Source: Eutypella sp. D-1 (lineage: Eukaryota; Ascomycota; Sordariomycetes; Xylariales; Diatrypaceae). Taken from it: a DNA stretch of 64,000 bases. Under the pieces are notes generated by a model. That model did not search any database. It worked only from the letters and a program-made list of their open reading frames with translations, and was not told where the DNA came from. The stretch is from contig JAJTTP010000003.1 in NCBI GenBank assembly GCA_023313575.1, positions 868,001 through 932,000 of the forward strand. Direction: 5' to 3'. The position numbers and the translations under genes were made by a program. Of the stretch, positions 23,234-34,198 are shown piece by piece (positions within the stretch are counted from its first letter, which is position 1; every line of letters starts with the position of its first letter).

Positions 23234-24503
23234 TGTTGCGCGCGCTCGGGGGGTTGGTTTGTTGTAGGAGTGAGTGTATTGCGCGCAGCAGCCGTCCGCA
23301 CCGTCTTCCCCCCCTCCTTTTCTATTGGTGGGCAGCGCGGGTTTGAGGGATGGTTCGTTTGGTGTTTGGGAAGGTAAAGAAAGGTAACGGAGGTATGTAT
23401 CTATTGATACTTAAAGTGGCTGTAACAGCAGTTAACAGCAATTACCTAGGCGCTACAGGCTTCCTCTCTTCTTCTGCTCTTTCCAACCTCGAAGGTTGTG
23501 CCTGCCCTACAAGATACAAGCGCTGCAGGAACTTTAGAATTGAGCTTATCGATTGTCTAAAAATTTCCGATAAGGAAATCTGACCTACATGCAAAATCTG
23601 GAACCTGAACCCCTCCGATCTTATCTCTGGCCGCCTACTAGTAGACTACCTAAGTACCTAGGTACTCTAGTAGACGGTTACGTACCCGACATAAAAGCCC
23701 ATCGGTATTCAAGAAATGCCGTTCCGATATCCAACTCAAATGGTTCCCCATTATGATTGGTTAGCTAGACATAAATAGATTCATGCAGCTGCCAGAGCTG
23801 TCACGTTAAGCGTCTCAGGTGCCAGGTCGTGGTGAGCCGAGCTGCTGATTGGTTCATTATTGGTTACAGACAGCCTAATCGGGCAGTGCATGTACTTTAC
23901 CAGTTTGGAGCACAGCCCCACTAAAAATACCCGCTGGAAGCTTCCAAGCTCTGAAGCTTCAGGCTGCTTCTCCCACTAGCCAGAAGCTTCCTGAATCGAT
24001 GCCCTCTGCCCTATGATGTAGGTAAGATATATCTAGTGCCAACAAGAAAGGTCCCGAAACCACTATAAACCTCTCATAAGTTCCCATAGGCTCCTTATAG
24101 GCTCTATTAGGCACTATCAGGCTCTCCTGATCACTCGTAACTGCCTTCGACTTCCATGGAACCTGTTTTTCGTAATATCGAACGATTCCATTCTAGTGTA
24201 TGATTCCATGAATCCCCACCGTTGCCATCACAGGAGAAAGATAAATAACTTTCCCGTCTCACACACCCTCTTGGGAACTTCTCTTTGCTTTGTTTCATCA
24301 GACGAAAAAATATTTAAAAAGTGATACCCAACTCACATTACACAGATACCCAACTCGTTATCTTGTTTTTTTTTCTCAAGGAAGCAAACCATATAAGGCT
24401 TCTTCATCAGGCAAACATTTACCCTGAAAACATACCACACTCACACTCAGTCGATCAAAAATCTCACCACTACTGAAGCAAGAAACACCACAACACCGTC
24501 AAC
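23234..24503. promoter_or_regulatory. divergent promoter region between mL67 and HSP104
   Basis: The 1.27-kb region has no gene. It contains a cluster of heat-shock elements (23,935-23,990) and one TACCTAGGTA palindrome (23,655-23,664). The last 250 nt are A-rich with CACAACACC sequence just before the HSP104 ATG. Confidence 0.7.
23935..23990. promoter_or_regulatory. heat-shock element cluster
   Basis: Three exact GAAGCTTC palindromes occur at 23,937, 23,953 and 23,983, with an extra TTC (23,968) between the second and third. They fit the nGAAnnTTCn consensus bound by Hsf1 trimers. The first sits within the larger palindrome TGGAAGCTTCCA. They lie 514-569 nt upstream of the HSP104 start codon, and a long leader is likely. 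Their placement beside a disaggregase gene makes heat regulation a strong inference. Confidence 0.87.
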
Positions 24504-27281
24504 ATGAACGCCCGTATGGAGTTCACAGACAGGGCCAAAAAGGCCCTGGAAGATGCCATGGATCTGGCACAACAATATTCACATTCACAGCTACTTCCAG
24601 TACATCTTGCAGTCTCCCTCTTAGACCCCCCACCGGATCTGTCCAAGGATCAACAGAATGGACCAGCAGCCCCAAATAGTCTCTTCAAGCAGGTGGTCGA
24701 GAGAGCAAATGGCGACGTCCAACTGCTTGATCGGTCTCTCAAGAAGAGCTTGGTCCGTCTTCCCAGCCAAGATCCGCCGCCCGAGACTGTGTCCATGGCC
24801 CCCACCTTCAGTACCGTCTTAAGAAAGGCGCAGGAGATGCAGAAGACACAGAAGGACACTTATATAGCAGTGGACCATCTGATTACTGCGCTCGCCGAGG
24901 ATGTCACCATCGGCGCTGCCTTGAAGGAGGCCAACATACCGAAACCCAAACTAGTCCAGGATGCAGTCCAAGCCATTCGCGGCACCAAGAGAGTAGACTC
25001 CAAGACTGCCGACACTGAGGAGGAACACGAGAACCTCGCCAAGTTTACCATCGACATGACTGCCATGGCCCGGGAAGGCAAAATGGACCCCGTCATCGGT
25101 CGAGAAGAGGAGATTAGACGGGTCGTCCGTATCCTTTCCCGGCGAACCAAGAACAACCCGGTCCTGATTGGTGAGCCCGGTGTCGGTAAGACTACGGTAA
25201 TCGAGGGTCTTGCCCAACGTATTGTCAACAATGACGTTCCAGACAACCTAGCCGCTTGTAAGCTGCTCTCGCTCGATGTCGGTGCCCTGGTGGCTGGAAG
25301 CAAGTACCGGGGTGAGTTCGAGGAGAGGATGAAGGGAGTTTTGAAGGAGATCGAGGAGTCCAAGGATATGATTGTTCTATTTGTCGATGAAATCCACCTC
25401 CTGATGGGCGCCGGTTCCTCTGGCGAAGGCGGCATGGACGCTGCCAACCTACTGAAGCCCATGCTTGCCCGAGGACAATTACACTGCATAGGCGCGACCA
25501 CTCTCGCTGAGTACAGGAAATATATCGAGAAAGACGCTGCTTTTGAGCGGCGATTCCAACAAGTCATCGTCAAGGAACCCAGCATCCAAGAGACCATCTC
25601 CATCCTCCGTGGTCTGAAGGAGAAATACGAAGTACACCACGGTGTAACCATCGCCGACAGCGCCATTGTGGCTGCCGCCGGTCTCGCCGGACGTTATCTC
25701 ACTACACGACGTCTGCCTGATTCGGCAGTCGACTTGGTTGACGAGGCTGCTGCTGCCGTTAGAGTGGCCAGAGAATCGCAACCGGAAATCATTGATTCCC
25801 TGGAACGCAGACTACGGCAACTCAGGATAGAGATTCATGCCCTGAGTAGGGAGAAGGATGATGGCTCCAAGGCCCGTCTCGAGCAAGCCAAGAAGGATGC
25901 CGAGAACGTCGAGGAGGAGCTGCGTCCTCTCCGGGAGAAGTACGAGAGTGAGAAGAAGCGCGGAAAGGACATCCAAGAAGCGAAGATGAAGCTCGATCAA
26001 CTGAAGGTGAAGATGGAGGACGCCGCGAGGATGGGTGATCACGCGAGAGCCGCTGACCTCCAATACTACGCAATTCCCGAGCAAGAAAATGTCATCAAGG
26101 TGTTGGAGAAACAGAAAGCCAAGGCGGATGCCGAAGCGGCGGCCAATGTTAGCGACTCTGGCGGATCCATGATCACGGATGTTGTCGGACCGGATCAGAT
26201 CAATGAGATCGTGTCCCGGTGGACCGGCATCCCCGTTACCCGCCTGAGGACCTCTGAGAAGGAGAAGCTCATTCACATGGAGAAGGCCATGTCGAAGGCT
26301 GTCGTAGGACAGAAGGAAGCTGTCCAGGCCGTGTCTAATGCCATAAGATTGCAGCGGTCTGGTCTCAGTAACCCCAACCAGCCCCCAAGCTTCCTGTTCT
26401 GCGGTCCGTCTGGAACAGGTAAGACGCTACTTACCAAGGCACTGGCCGAATTCCTGTTCGATGATCCGAAGGCCATGATCCGGTTCGACATGTCCGAGTA
26501 CCAGGAGCGACACGCCCTCAGCAGAATGATTGGCGCTCCGCCCGGATATGTTGGCCACGACGCTGGCGGCCAACTGACGGAAGCCCTTCGTCGGAAGCCG
26601 TTCTCCATCCTCCTTTTCGACGAAGTGGAGAAGGCGGCCAAAGAGATTCTGACCGTTCTCCTGCAACTTATGGATGACGGCCGTATCACGGATGGCCAAG
26701 GTCGTGTTGTTGACGCCAGAAACTGTATTGTCGTCATGACTTCCAACCTCGGCGCGGAGTATCTCTCACAGGGCCGGGATAGCAAGATCGACAGCACCAC
26801 GCGGGAGCTCGTCATGAACGCTCTGCGCAACTACTTCCTACCCGAGTTCCTGAACCGTATCAGCTCCATCGTGATCTTTAACAGGCTCACGCGGAAGGAG
26901 ATCCGCAGGATCGTCGACCTGAGGCTGGACGAGATCCAAAAGCGGCTGAACGACAACGAACGCAACGTCTTCATACAAGTCTCGGACGAGGCCAAGGACT
27001 ACCTAGGCCATGCCGGCTACTCGCCCGCCTACGGCGCCCGTCCCCTCCAGCGCCTCATCGAGAAGGAGGTGCTCAACCGGCTCGCCGTGCTCATCCTGCG
27101 CGGCGCCGTGCGGGACGGCGAGGCTGCCAGGGTTGGCCTGGTCAACGGCAAGATCTACGTATTTGCCAACCACACGGACAGCGAACTTGGCGAGGACGAG
27201 GATGACATGCTGATGGACGACGACGACGCTGTCGAGGACATCGCCCCCGACGACAGCATGGACGAAGACATCTACGACTAA
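24504..27281 (+). CDS. HSP104: Hsp104/ClpB disaggregase
   Basis: A single exon encodes 925 residues, about the length of yeast Hsp104 (908). It is a hexameric AAA+ chaperone that threads proteins out of aggregates with Hsp70. The order is: Clp N-domain ([20 protein letters not shown]); NBD1 with Walker [10 protein letters not shown] near residue 223, Walker B VLFVDEIH near 294 and pore loop GSKYRGEFE; the coiled-coil middle domain near 410-540; and NBD2 with Walker A GPSGTGKT near 634, pore loop GAPPGYVGH and Walker [10 protein letters not shown] near 703. The C-terminus is an acidic tail ending in DEDIYD. Yeast Hsp104 ends in a DDLD motif used for Sti1/Hsp70 co-chaperone contact, which is only approximated here. 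It has no signal peptide, so it is cytosolic or nuclear. The lack of introns is common for heat-shock genes. Confidence 0.97.
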   Translation: MNARMEFTDRAKKALEDAMDLAQQYSHSQLLPVHLAVSLLDPPPDLSKDQQNGPAAPNSLFKQVVERANGDVQLLDRSLKKSLVRLPSQDPPPETVSMAPTFSTVLRKAQEMQKTQKDTYIAVDHLITALAEDVTIGAALKEANIPKPKLVQDAVQAIRGTKRVDSKTADTEEEHENLAKFTIDMTAMAREGKMDPVIGREEEIRRVVRILSRRTKNNPVLIGEPGVGKTTVIEGLAQRIVNNDVPDNLAACKLLSLDVGALVAGSKYRGEFEERMKGVLKEIEESKDMIVLFVDEIHLLMGAGSSGEGGMDAANLLKPMLARGQLHCIGATTLAEYRKYIEKDAAFERRFQQVIVKEPSIQETISILRGLKEKYEVHHGVTIADSAIVAAAGLAGRYLTTRRLPDSAVDLVDEAAAAVRVARESQPEIIDSLERRLRQLRIEIHALSREKDDGSKARLEQAKKDAENVEEELRPLREKYESEKKRGKDIQEAKMKLDQLKVKMEDAARMGDHARAADLQYYAIPEQENVIKVLEKQKAKADAEAAANVSDSGGSMITDVVGPDQINEIVSRWTGIPVTRLRTSEKEKLIHMEKAMSKAVVGQKEAVQAVSNAIRLQRSGLSNPNQPPSFLFCGPSGTGKTLLTKALAEFLFDDPKAMIRFDMSEYQERHALSRMIGAPPGYVGHDAGGQLTEALRRKPFSILLFDEVEKAAKEILTVLLQLMDDGRITDGQGRVVDARNCIVVMTSNLGAEYLSQGRDSKIDSTTRELVMNALRNYFLPEFLNRISSIVIFNRLTRKEIRRIVDLRLDEIQKRLNDNERNVFIQVSDEAKDYLGHAGYSPAYGARPLQRLIEKEVLNRLAVLILRGAVRDGEAARVGLVNGKIYVFANHTDSELGEDEDDMLMDDDDAVEDIAPDDSMDEDIYD

Positions 27282-28731
27282 ATGCACTAGCTGGCTAGGT
27301 GGATTTTCTTATGAATGAGGCATGATTTAATGATTGCAAGAACCAAAGAGCACCGGAGGAGATTTCTCGGAATGGAACCGGATAGAGAGGAAGGGAAAAA
27401 CCGGTGCGAGACAGAGGACCAAGTCTTGGGCATTGTTATTAGCAGGCGTTTTTCATTGAGACATGATGGGATGGTTCTCTAAATGGTTTAGAGCTATGTG
27501 CTTAGAGCTTTAGCTTATTGATTGATCGTAATGCAAGCGATTTTGCTGCACCCTAAGTGTGCCTATCTATCTATCTATGCACATCGTGATTCTACCGTGA
27601 CATGAGCAAGTTATCTATTTGGTGATAAGAGTAGGACATTCGTAATGAAGCACCTTTACATGGTATTTAACCAGATGTCTTCTAGTGAAACATGGCGTAT
27701 TACATATAGTACACGTACAGAAGCCCTAAGAAACGGGGACCGCCCTATTCGTTCGCGGATTCTTCTCGTGTATTACGCGATCTGGCGACTATTAATCTGA
27801 TAAGGTGTGCACACGACTTTCCTTCCCGGAGAAGGAATCGTCTATATATAACTTACCCTACACAAGCACGTCGCTTGATGCATGATAGTTACAGTATAAT
27901 ATAGTGTACAAGTAAGACAAGTAGTGAGCCTAGTATGGCTTATCTAGCTAATATCTTACGCGCCTCTATTGGATGGTGGATTGAGAAGGGGGGGGGGGGG
28001 GGGAGGAGATAATTGGCGTGCTCTAGTGTTAAAGTAACCGCCGCCTTGGGTTTCATGTTGTGGTGGTAAGGGCGGGCGCTTCGGATGGGCTGCTGTGACA
28101 ACGCAAGACGGGATAGGGCTTGACGGCTGCGTCAAGAGGCGCAGTTGGCGTCCCGGGTTCACACGTGTGGACCCTACGTCATAAGGGCCGTTTGATTGGA
28201 GGCGTGTGTATGTGTGGTGTGGTGTGTGGTCTACTACTAGGAAATTGATAGGATAGGCGGGTTTCCTTTACATTGCTGGCGTAGGCTCATAGGACAGGGG
28301 GGAAGCTGCTGTATGTGCACGCGATTGGGAGGCGATCGCGACTTTGTCTCACTGAAGTGGCACCCTGGCCAAGTTGGGTGTGGTAAATTGACAGGGAGGA
28401 GGCTGGTGGAGAAGTATGGTGATGGCCTTTTCCCTCCTTCATGTCATTTCAATTCATTTCACTTCATTCATGCAGTTGTTTCAATCCTATTGTGCTTATT
28501 ATGTATGCAGGCGACTCATTTTATATCGTTGCTATCTGTCAAGCATGATTTATCTACTACGTGCACGCTTACTCGGGCTTTGTTGACAGCTTTGAAAGAG
28601 CGGTAGTCATTGTTTGAACTGTATACATTTATTTTCAGTTGAATACGATCGAACCTAAGGCAATCAGAACGGGAAACCTACATCGTGCTAAGCGAACCCG
28701 TCTCGATTAAAAAAAAAAATCAGGCGGTAAC
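27282..28731. other. intergenic, no gene seen
   Basis: This is the 3' flank of HSP104 followed by low-complexity sequence. It includes a 16-nt G homopolymer (27,988-28,003), short CTAT repeats (about 27,562-27,577) and GTGTGGTGTGG sequence near 28,205-28,230. Confidence 0.5.
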
Positions 28732-29979
28732 ATGGTCGCAAACTGTACATATGTCCCGCCAAACGCGGCGAGCGATGCGGGCGTCGCAGGCATCGGTGTA
28801 AGTCTGACGAAGATTCTTTAATTCTTCTAGCCTACCTTCTGGATCAACTTTATGAAAGAGTCTATAAGTTTTGGCTCTCACATCAGCATGTAATCTATCC
28901 GGCCTGCTGTACCCATGTCCGTCATTCAGACTTGGATTGAGGATTACCCACCTACGTCATCGGCTGTTGCCGAGAATCAAGGCTGACTGGTATCCCTACC
29001 ACAGGTGCTCCTATCCTTCATCGTAACAGCCGCAATCGCGCTGACCATCAGCGCGACGCTGGTCCTGCAGGAGATGCGCCCGGGCTCCCCGGGGAAGCCG
29101 TCGGTACTACGGCGGAAGCTGCTGAACTCGTACTCAGACCAGCAGATCCTGACGGGGATCGGGCTCCAGGGGGTGGGACTGGCCAAGGCGTCGGTGATGG
29201 TGCCGTACCACTTCTTTATTATCTGGATGCTGTCACTGCTGTCCATGGCCGTACACAACGCGACGCTGCTGGCGCTGGCGCGCGACTTCCGCCGCGACTG
29301 GGTCCTGCGCTGGCTCCGCCAGCTCCTTATGCTCGCCAACCTCGCCCTCTCCTGCGCCTACGGCGTCTACGTCCTCCGCGGCGTCCAGACGGGGCTCTCC
29401 GACTCCACGCTACCCGTCGCTTGCGTCTGGAGCCCCGACGTGCCGCCTGAGGCCGCGCGACAGGACGCCGACAACATCGCCGCCTCGTACGCGGGCACTA
29501 TAGCCGTCATCGTCGGCAACGTCGCCGTCTTCGCCCTCGCAACCTGGTACCTACACTCGAGAGCGCGGCGGTTCTACCGGGGCGTGCAGCTGGTGGGACT
29601 GGTGCTGATGGCGGCCAGTGCGGTGGGCGCTACGGCGCGCGTCGTAGCCATGGCGCAAGCCTTTACCAAGCCCCCCTTACCCCTGCGCGATGAGGCCGAG
29701 CGCACCTGGAGCTTCGGCTCACTCCTCTCCGTCGGCATGCTGCTGCTGCCCCTCGTTTCCGCTATCGAGATCCTCCGCGGTGAAATCCGCTGTGCCCCGC
29801 CCCTACCCGACGACAGCAGCGACCGCGCCGATGACACGTCTGCGCTGCTGCCAAATAGCGGTGCCGGCGGCGGGATCAACGAGAACGAGTTGAAGGGAGG
29901 CAGGGTTGCCGCCGACGCAAGGTCCAGCTTTCAGCCCAACCCGTTCTGGGGATCGCAGACCAGCGTGTTCAAAAGATAA
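28732..29979 (+). CDS. seven-transmembrane fungal membrane protein, function unknown
   Basis: Two exons: 28,732-28,797 and 29,005-29,979 (phase 0, 346 residues). The first exon is only 22 codons (MVANCTYVPPNAASDAGVAG). Splicing through a GTAAGT donor and an ACAG acceptor continues IGVLLSFIVTAA. About seven hydrophobic segments are seen, near residues 20-42, 66-84, 88-110, 121-142, 172-196, 205-228 and 240-262. The YSDQQILTGIGLQ motif followed by YHFFIIWMLSLLSMAVHN resembles a widespread ascomycete family with DIAGxGV at the N-terminus and SDQQLVTG in the first loop. No enzymatic or receptor function is known to me for it. The C-terminal 60 residues are hydrophilic and cytosolic-looking. Confidence 0.82.
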
Positions 29980-30376
29980 GCATTTTGCTCTAGTAGCGAA
30001 ACAGAGAAGTGTTGAATTGGGTTACCCAAGGCACTTGATTCCCATAGGTCAGGTCCAAAGCCTCGCCCAGCGATACGAATTGCATACATACGGGTATGGA
30101 ATGCGAGATTCGGATGATACTACGTAGTATGACGGATAGATGTCCCGAATTTTTTTCCTTCAAATCAGATACCCCTTTTTCCAACACGCAACAATAGACC
30201 TATACCAGATAGTGATGAGAGGCCTAAGTAAGTAACTAGAGCTAGCGCCTCAGAACTTCTCCAAAGCGAAAGCGAAAGCGAAAGCGAAAGCCTGAAACGA
30301 GATGCGAGGATCTATACTCGGAAATAGTATGGGCAGATCCGCGACGCCTCATTTCGTATTAATATAGTCCTCAGGA
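29980..30376. other. intergenic with GCGAAA microsatellite
   Basis: This is the 3' flank of the membrane protein gene. A run of the hexamer AAAGCG, about four and a half copies, lies at 30,263-30,290. No gene is seen. Confidence 0.5.
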
Positions 30377-31385
30377 TCATATTATTACTGTCAGCCTACA
30401 CATTAAGGTATCAGGGAGACTATTATCCGTAAACACATAGTTTTCTGTAGATCTATTGATTCCATATATGCGGCCATCTCCCATCGCGCTATAGACGTGT
30501 TTAGTTGCTAGGTTCCATTCAGGGTCTAATATTGAGGTGGGCTCAGGTATAGGCACGCCGGGTTCGGATGTGCCGGGTGCTGGGCTTTCTGGGGTGCATA
30601 TTTTAGTATTCACAATGAAATAGCTCGAGCGTCTCAGACCGGTAAGATAGTATCGGGCAGGAGGGCTTCAATATGAGACGCTTATAAGATCCTTCTGCCG
30701 CAATAAAAGACTTCGTTGGTTAAGGTTAAACGTAGGATGTTGACCATCCGCGCATGGCCTTCTCCTTTCTAGTCACCTACCTAGGTAGGTAAGCAAGTAG
30801 AAGTTAAAATAGACGGCAGGGCTGATTTAGTTAGTTAAGGTCAGCTGGTTGGTGCTGAAAATTTCCCAATGCCCACGCACCAAAAGGGCGACGATCCCAG
30901 TCCCAATCGGACCCTAGAAACGGTCGATCCATCTCTTAATTATCCTCTTCCGCCTTTTCTATCCCCACATAATTATTCGCCTCAAGGTGCCGGATCTTAG
31001 ATGCATAGTGCTAGCGGTTTGGTTCCTTGGTTTCGGGTCCCAGCACCATCTACGACTAACAACCTTACTGTTCCCAACAGCCTATTCGGGCTTAACTCCC
31101 TAAATGCCGAGTCGACGAGATTACTACTATAGCTATTTTTTCATGCCCCCAGCCTTCCACACATCTCTGGTAGAATCCGATCGGGTTCGGAACCTCAGGG
31201 TCTATAAGCACACTAAGCCCTAATGGTCCCCAATAAAAATACATAGTATTTCCACATCTGGTGTAGTCGGAGTCTGCGCTTAACAGCATTCGTGTTATGG
31301 TCTTATAGATTTTGTACGGGATGTTATAATAAACGTCGCCGTCGTCACGATCAGCTCGATGGTTTCCATTCTTGATCCTTAGCAT
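30377..31385 (-). pseudogene. decayed unrecognised gene, copy A of a two-copy family
   Basis: Two open segments look coding. Segment 1 (31,385-31,092) starts with ATG and contains DVYYNIPYKIYKTITRMLLS and DPEVPNPIGFYQRC. Segment 2 (30,613-30,377) has no ATG, a Pro-rich start (TPESPAPGTSEPGVPIPEP) and the end YGINRSTENYVFTDN then SLPDTLMCRLTVII. I could not join them with clear splice sites across the 478 nt between them. Directly upstream of segment 1, in another frame, a hydrophobic stretch reads LVLFAASLLPLYGQ. It resembles a signal peptide but has no ATG. Motifs recur in the relic at 61,898-62,266. I do not recognise the family. It could be a small secreted protein gene broken by frameshift. 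Confidence 0.45.
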
Positions 31386-32518
31386 GTTGTCACCTGCCCG
31401 TATAATGGCAACAGACTCGCGGCAAACAGAACCAAGTCATGCAGTTAAGCTGTTAACACATTCGGATTTGCTCTTGGTACCAAACCCCCTTCCCTATCCA
31501 CGGAGGATAATCCTCTACATACCTACTAATAGCTAAAATTGAATTTCCTTGAATATAGTAGATTTTGGGCCACTACAGACTACAGGGCACAATGTGACAT
31601 GTACAGCCTTCTAAACGCCAGTATGTAGATGAACGAAACTACCAATAATTAGCAGACATTAGATAAAGAACGGGATGCGCCTTGCCTGCGTGTGCCTCTT
31701 CATGATAGCTATAAACCAATAAGTGAAATAACAAATTCATATACGTCATTAACCAATGTGTAGAGCTGCAAGGATTATAGCCATCCCGCACCTTTAGCTA
31801 TACATGCATAACTATCCCGCACCCTCATCCCGCACGCTGAATTATATCACCCCACATCTGACCGGCAGATCGACGAGTATATCGTCAGTAAGCCCTAGGC
31901 CACCCTGGTCCTAACCCTTACCTTCCCTAAGCTGAAGGTTATTATGGTAGATAACCGCACGAGAAATAGGGGGACGCGATTGATGATATCAAATTGAGTA
32001 AGCTATAGACGATCTCTATAAGCTTGGTGTAACAACCCGGACTGGTAGCCTCCAGTAAGTGTCGATCGCCAGGCAAATGCAGCATATGGGCGACGGATTA
32101 GGGAGGCTGAGCTCTCCGCTGAACCTTAGGACCGCCAACTCATCACAAGCCATGCACCACAGCTGCTCAGCTGGAGTTCTCCCTGTAAGGCTATGTGATG
32201 TTTGGTGGACTCTCTCAGAACATGGTGATAGCTTCTCCTTCCAGAAAGGGTACAGAAGATCGTAAAAATAGCAACGACAACATGTTATGGTGGTAAAACA
32301 CCTTGATGGAATATGGCATCCGAGGAGTATAAGTATGACTCGAATTCTCCTTCAAGTCTGATTTAACAACAAAGCATCACCAGCATCATCAGCAATCCAA
32401 GCAACTGAAGCAGCATTCACAGCAACCAACCAAGTCCACTCATTCCAGGTCTCTCTCTATTCTCCCCGAAGCCTTCATTTTTCACACTTTAGAAAACTAC
32501 AACTACAACATATTCAAA
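31386..32518. other. intergenic
   Basis: No gene is supported. The last 150 nt are A/C-rich with CAACAAAGCATCACC and CAACTGAAGCAGC sequence, a typical leader ahead of the secreted cysteine-rich protein gene. Confidence 0.5.
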
Positions 32519-33018
32519 ATGCAGTTCACCACTGGTCTCCTCTTCATCGCCCAGGCCGTCGGCGTCTTCTCCTCGGCCGTCTCTCGTGATGTCGCCGGTG
32601 AGTGTGGCGACCTCGGTGTCATGGAGCGCGTCGGCCTCCCTGTTGGCGTCGACCAGAGCAGCGTCCGCCAGTGCGCCAACGGACCCTCCGGCTCCCCCCT
32701 GACCGGCAGCCTCGACAAGCGTGACTGCTGGTACGGCTCTAATTCGGGTTGCAGCGAATCTGGCTATTGCTGGGCTCGGTGTGGGGAGAAGGATGCTGGT
32801 AAGAACTATCCCAGCCTTTACCCTATGAGTCCATTCATTACAGGAAAACCAATCATACTGACTTAGAGTGTTTAACAGGCACCTGGTGCTGGACTGCCCG
32901 CAACAACGGCTTCGGAGACTGGTACACCTGCTCCAACGATGACGAATGCAAGGATGACTACGCTTGCGGCAACTCGGCTGGCGGAAAGCCTTGCGATGAC
33001 TGCGGCTGCTCCTGCTAA
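32519..33018 (+). CDS. small secreted cysteine-rich protein, candidate effector
   Basis: Two exons: 32,519-32,798 and 32,879-33,018 (phase 1, 139 residues). The N-terminal 20 residues (MQFTTGLLFIAQAVGVFSSA) form a signal peptide. A pro-region of about 48 residues ends in the Kex2-type site LDKR at residues 65-68. The mature part (residues 69-139) would be 71 residues with 12 cysteines, enough for six disulfides, and begins DCWYGSNSGCSESGYCWARC. The second exon carries GTWCWTARNN, then four pairs of closely spaced Cys, and ends CDDCGCSC. Secretion is likely. Such proteins act as effectors, antimicrobials or surface proteins in fungi. I do not recognise a named family, so the function is open. 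It is flanked by a decayed gene and a drug-type ABC exporter. Confidence 0.85.
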
Positions 33019-34198
33019 ATCGGCATCATGGGCTCCGCGGCCCGCGACTAAGAAACCGCCATATGTCCAACTAGCTGGGTTTCTGCGCAGCGCCTCGGAT
33101 ATATGACGACCGGAATTCGCACATTCGCACATTAGGGGTGGGGGGTGTAGCTATACATGGTGCTGGAAATGAGTCGGCTTTTCTTTCTCGGGAAATCTCC
33201 TTCGTTTGTATCTATTTATCGGATGTATATTATTTCAACCAGTTTCAGTATATACAGCCAACGTAGACTATCGGTGTATACAAACTCAACTCCGGTCCTA
33301 AATTCCGTGACTAATCTAGTATCACCGTTGTTGACGCGAGAAGTCTTCTCTTATCGGACAAACTGCCGCTCCGCTCTGGATGTCCGGTCAGACCGAATCT
33401 CCGCTCCGCCTTTTAGACCGAGAAAAGGGGAATCTAGAGACAACCAACTCCGCGCGCTAGAAAGCGTTAGATCGATTAGATAAATAGATATGGTGTCTTT
33501 GTAATCGCGTTTTTGCATGTGATTACAAAGCTCTCGGTTCTCGCCGTCGTATTTACGTATTTTTTCTCCGGTCTATGTGCTATGTGTATATCTCGAGTTG
33601 TTGGTGTGCTTTCCAAGAGATATAAAGAGGCTCTAAGAATTAGTTAGGGCTTAGGATTTTAAGCCACAACAAGTCTATGGCATCATGACTGGACTCAATG
33701 ATTAGCCCCCACACAGCTCGGTATTGGTGTATAACTCTATCTGCACCACAGCTGCGGGTCATTCCGTTGAATAAGCAAGATTACGACGGCTCGATGACAT
33801 ATGACTCAAAATACCATCCACACTGGCGTCAAAACATCCCTGTTAGATAGTTGCGGAATTTCGAGCGATAGGCACCCGGTGTTGATTCATTTTCCTATGT
33901 ATCCGAGCGCAAATTCGGCATTAGTTGATGTACGGTTCCGGGAAGCTATGCCAGTGTCTGAGACATCAAGGCTGGGTGGTCTCCCATGTATTAATAATCT
34001 AGTGATTACCCCTTTTAACTTTAATAAATCGACCACCTGGGATAAATCTTATGTTCATTACCCGTAGTTATTGTCTTGTAAGAAGGAAAAAGAAAAAGGT
34101 TGTCAACTCGTCTTGTTTGAAATTTGGCGTGTGACGGAGTTTTGCGGAAGGCTTAAGCTCTGTGGAATTTTATTGGGACCTGATATCACTGCCACGAG
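33019..34198. other. intergenic with a perfect inverted repeat
   Basis: There is no supported gene in 1.18 kb. A perfect 10-bp inverted repeat with a 14-nt loop lies at 33,497-33,530 (CTTTGTAATC ... GATTACAAAG). The remainder is the 3' flank of the secreted protein gene and the promoter of the ABC transporter. Confidence 0.5.

Noticed and set aside
24860..25666. 268-residue minus-strand frame
   Set aside because: Antisense shadow of HSP104.
30263..30290. Short hexamer repeat considered as a CRISPR-like array
   Set aside because: Contiguous AAAGCG units without spacers; a microsatellite in a eukaryotic genome.
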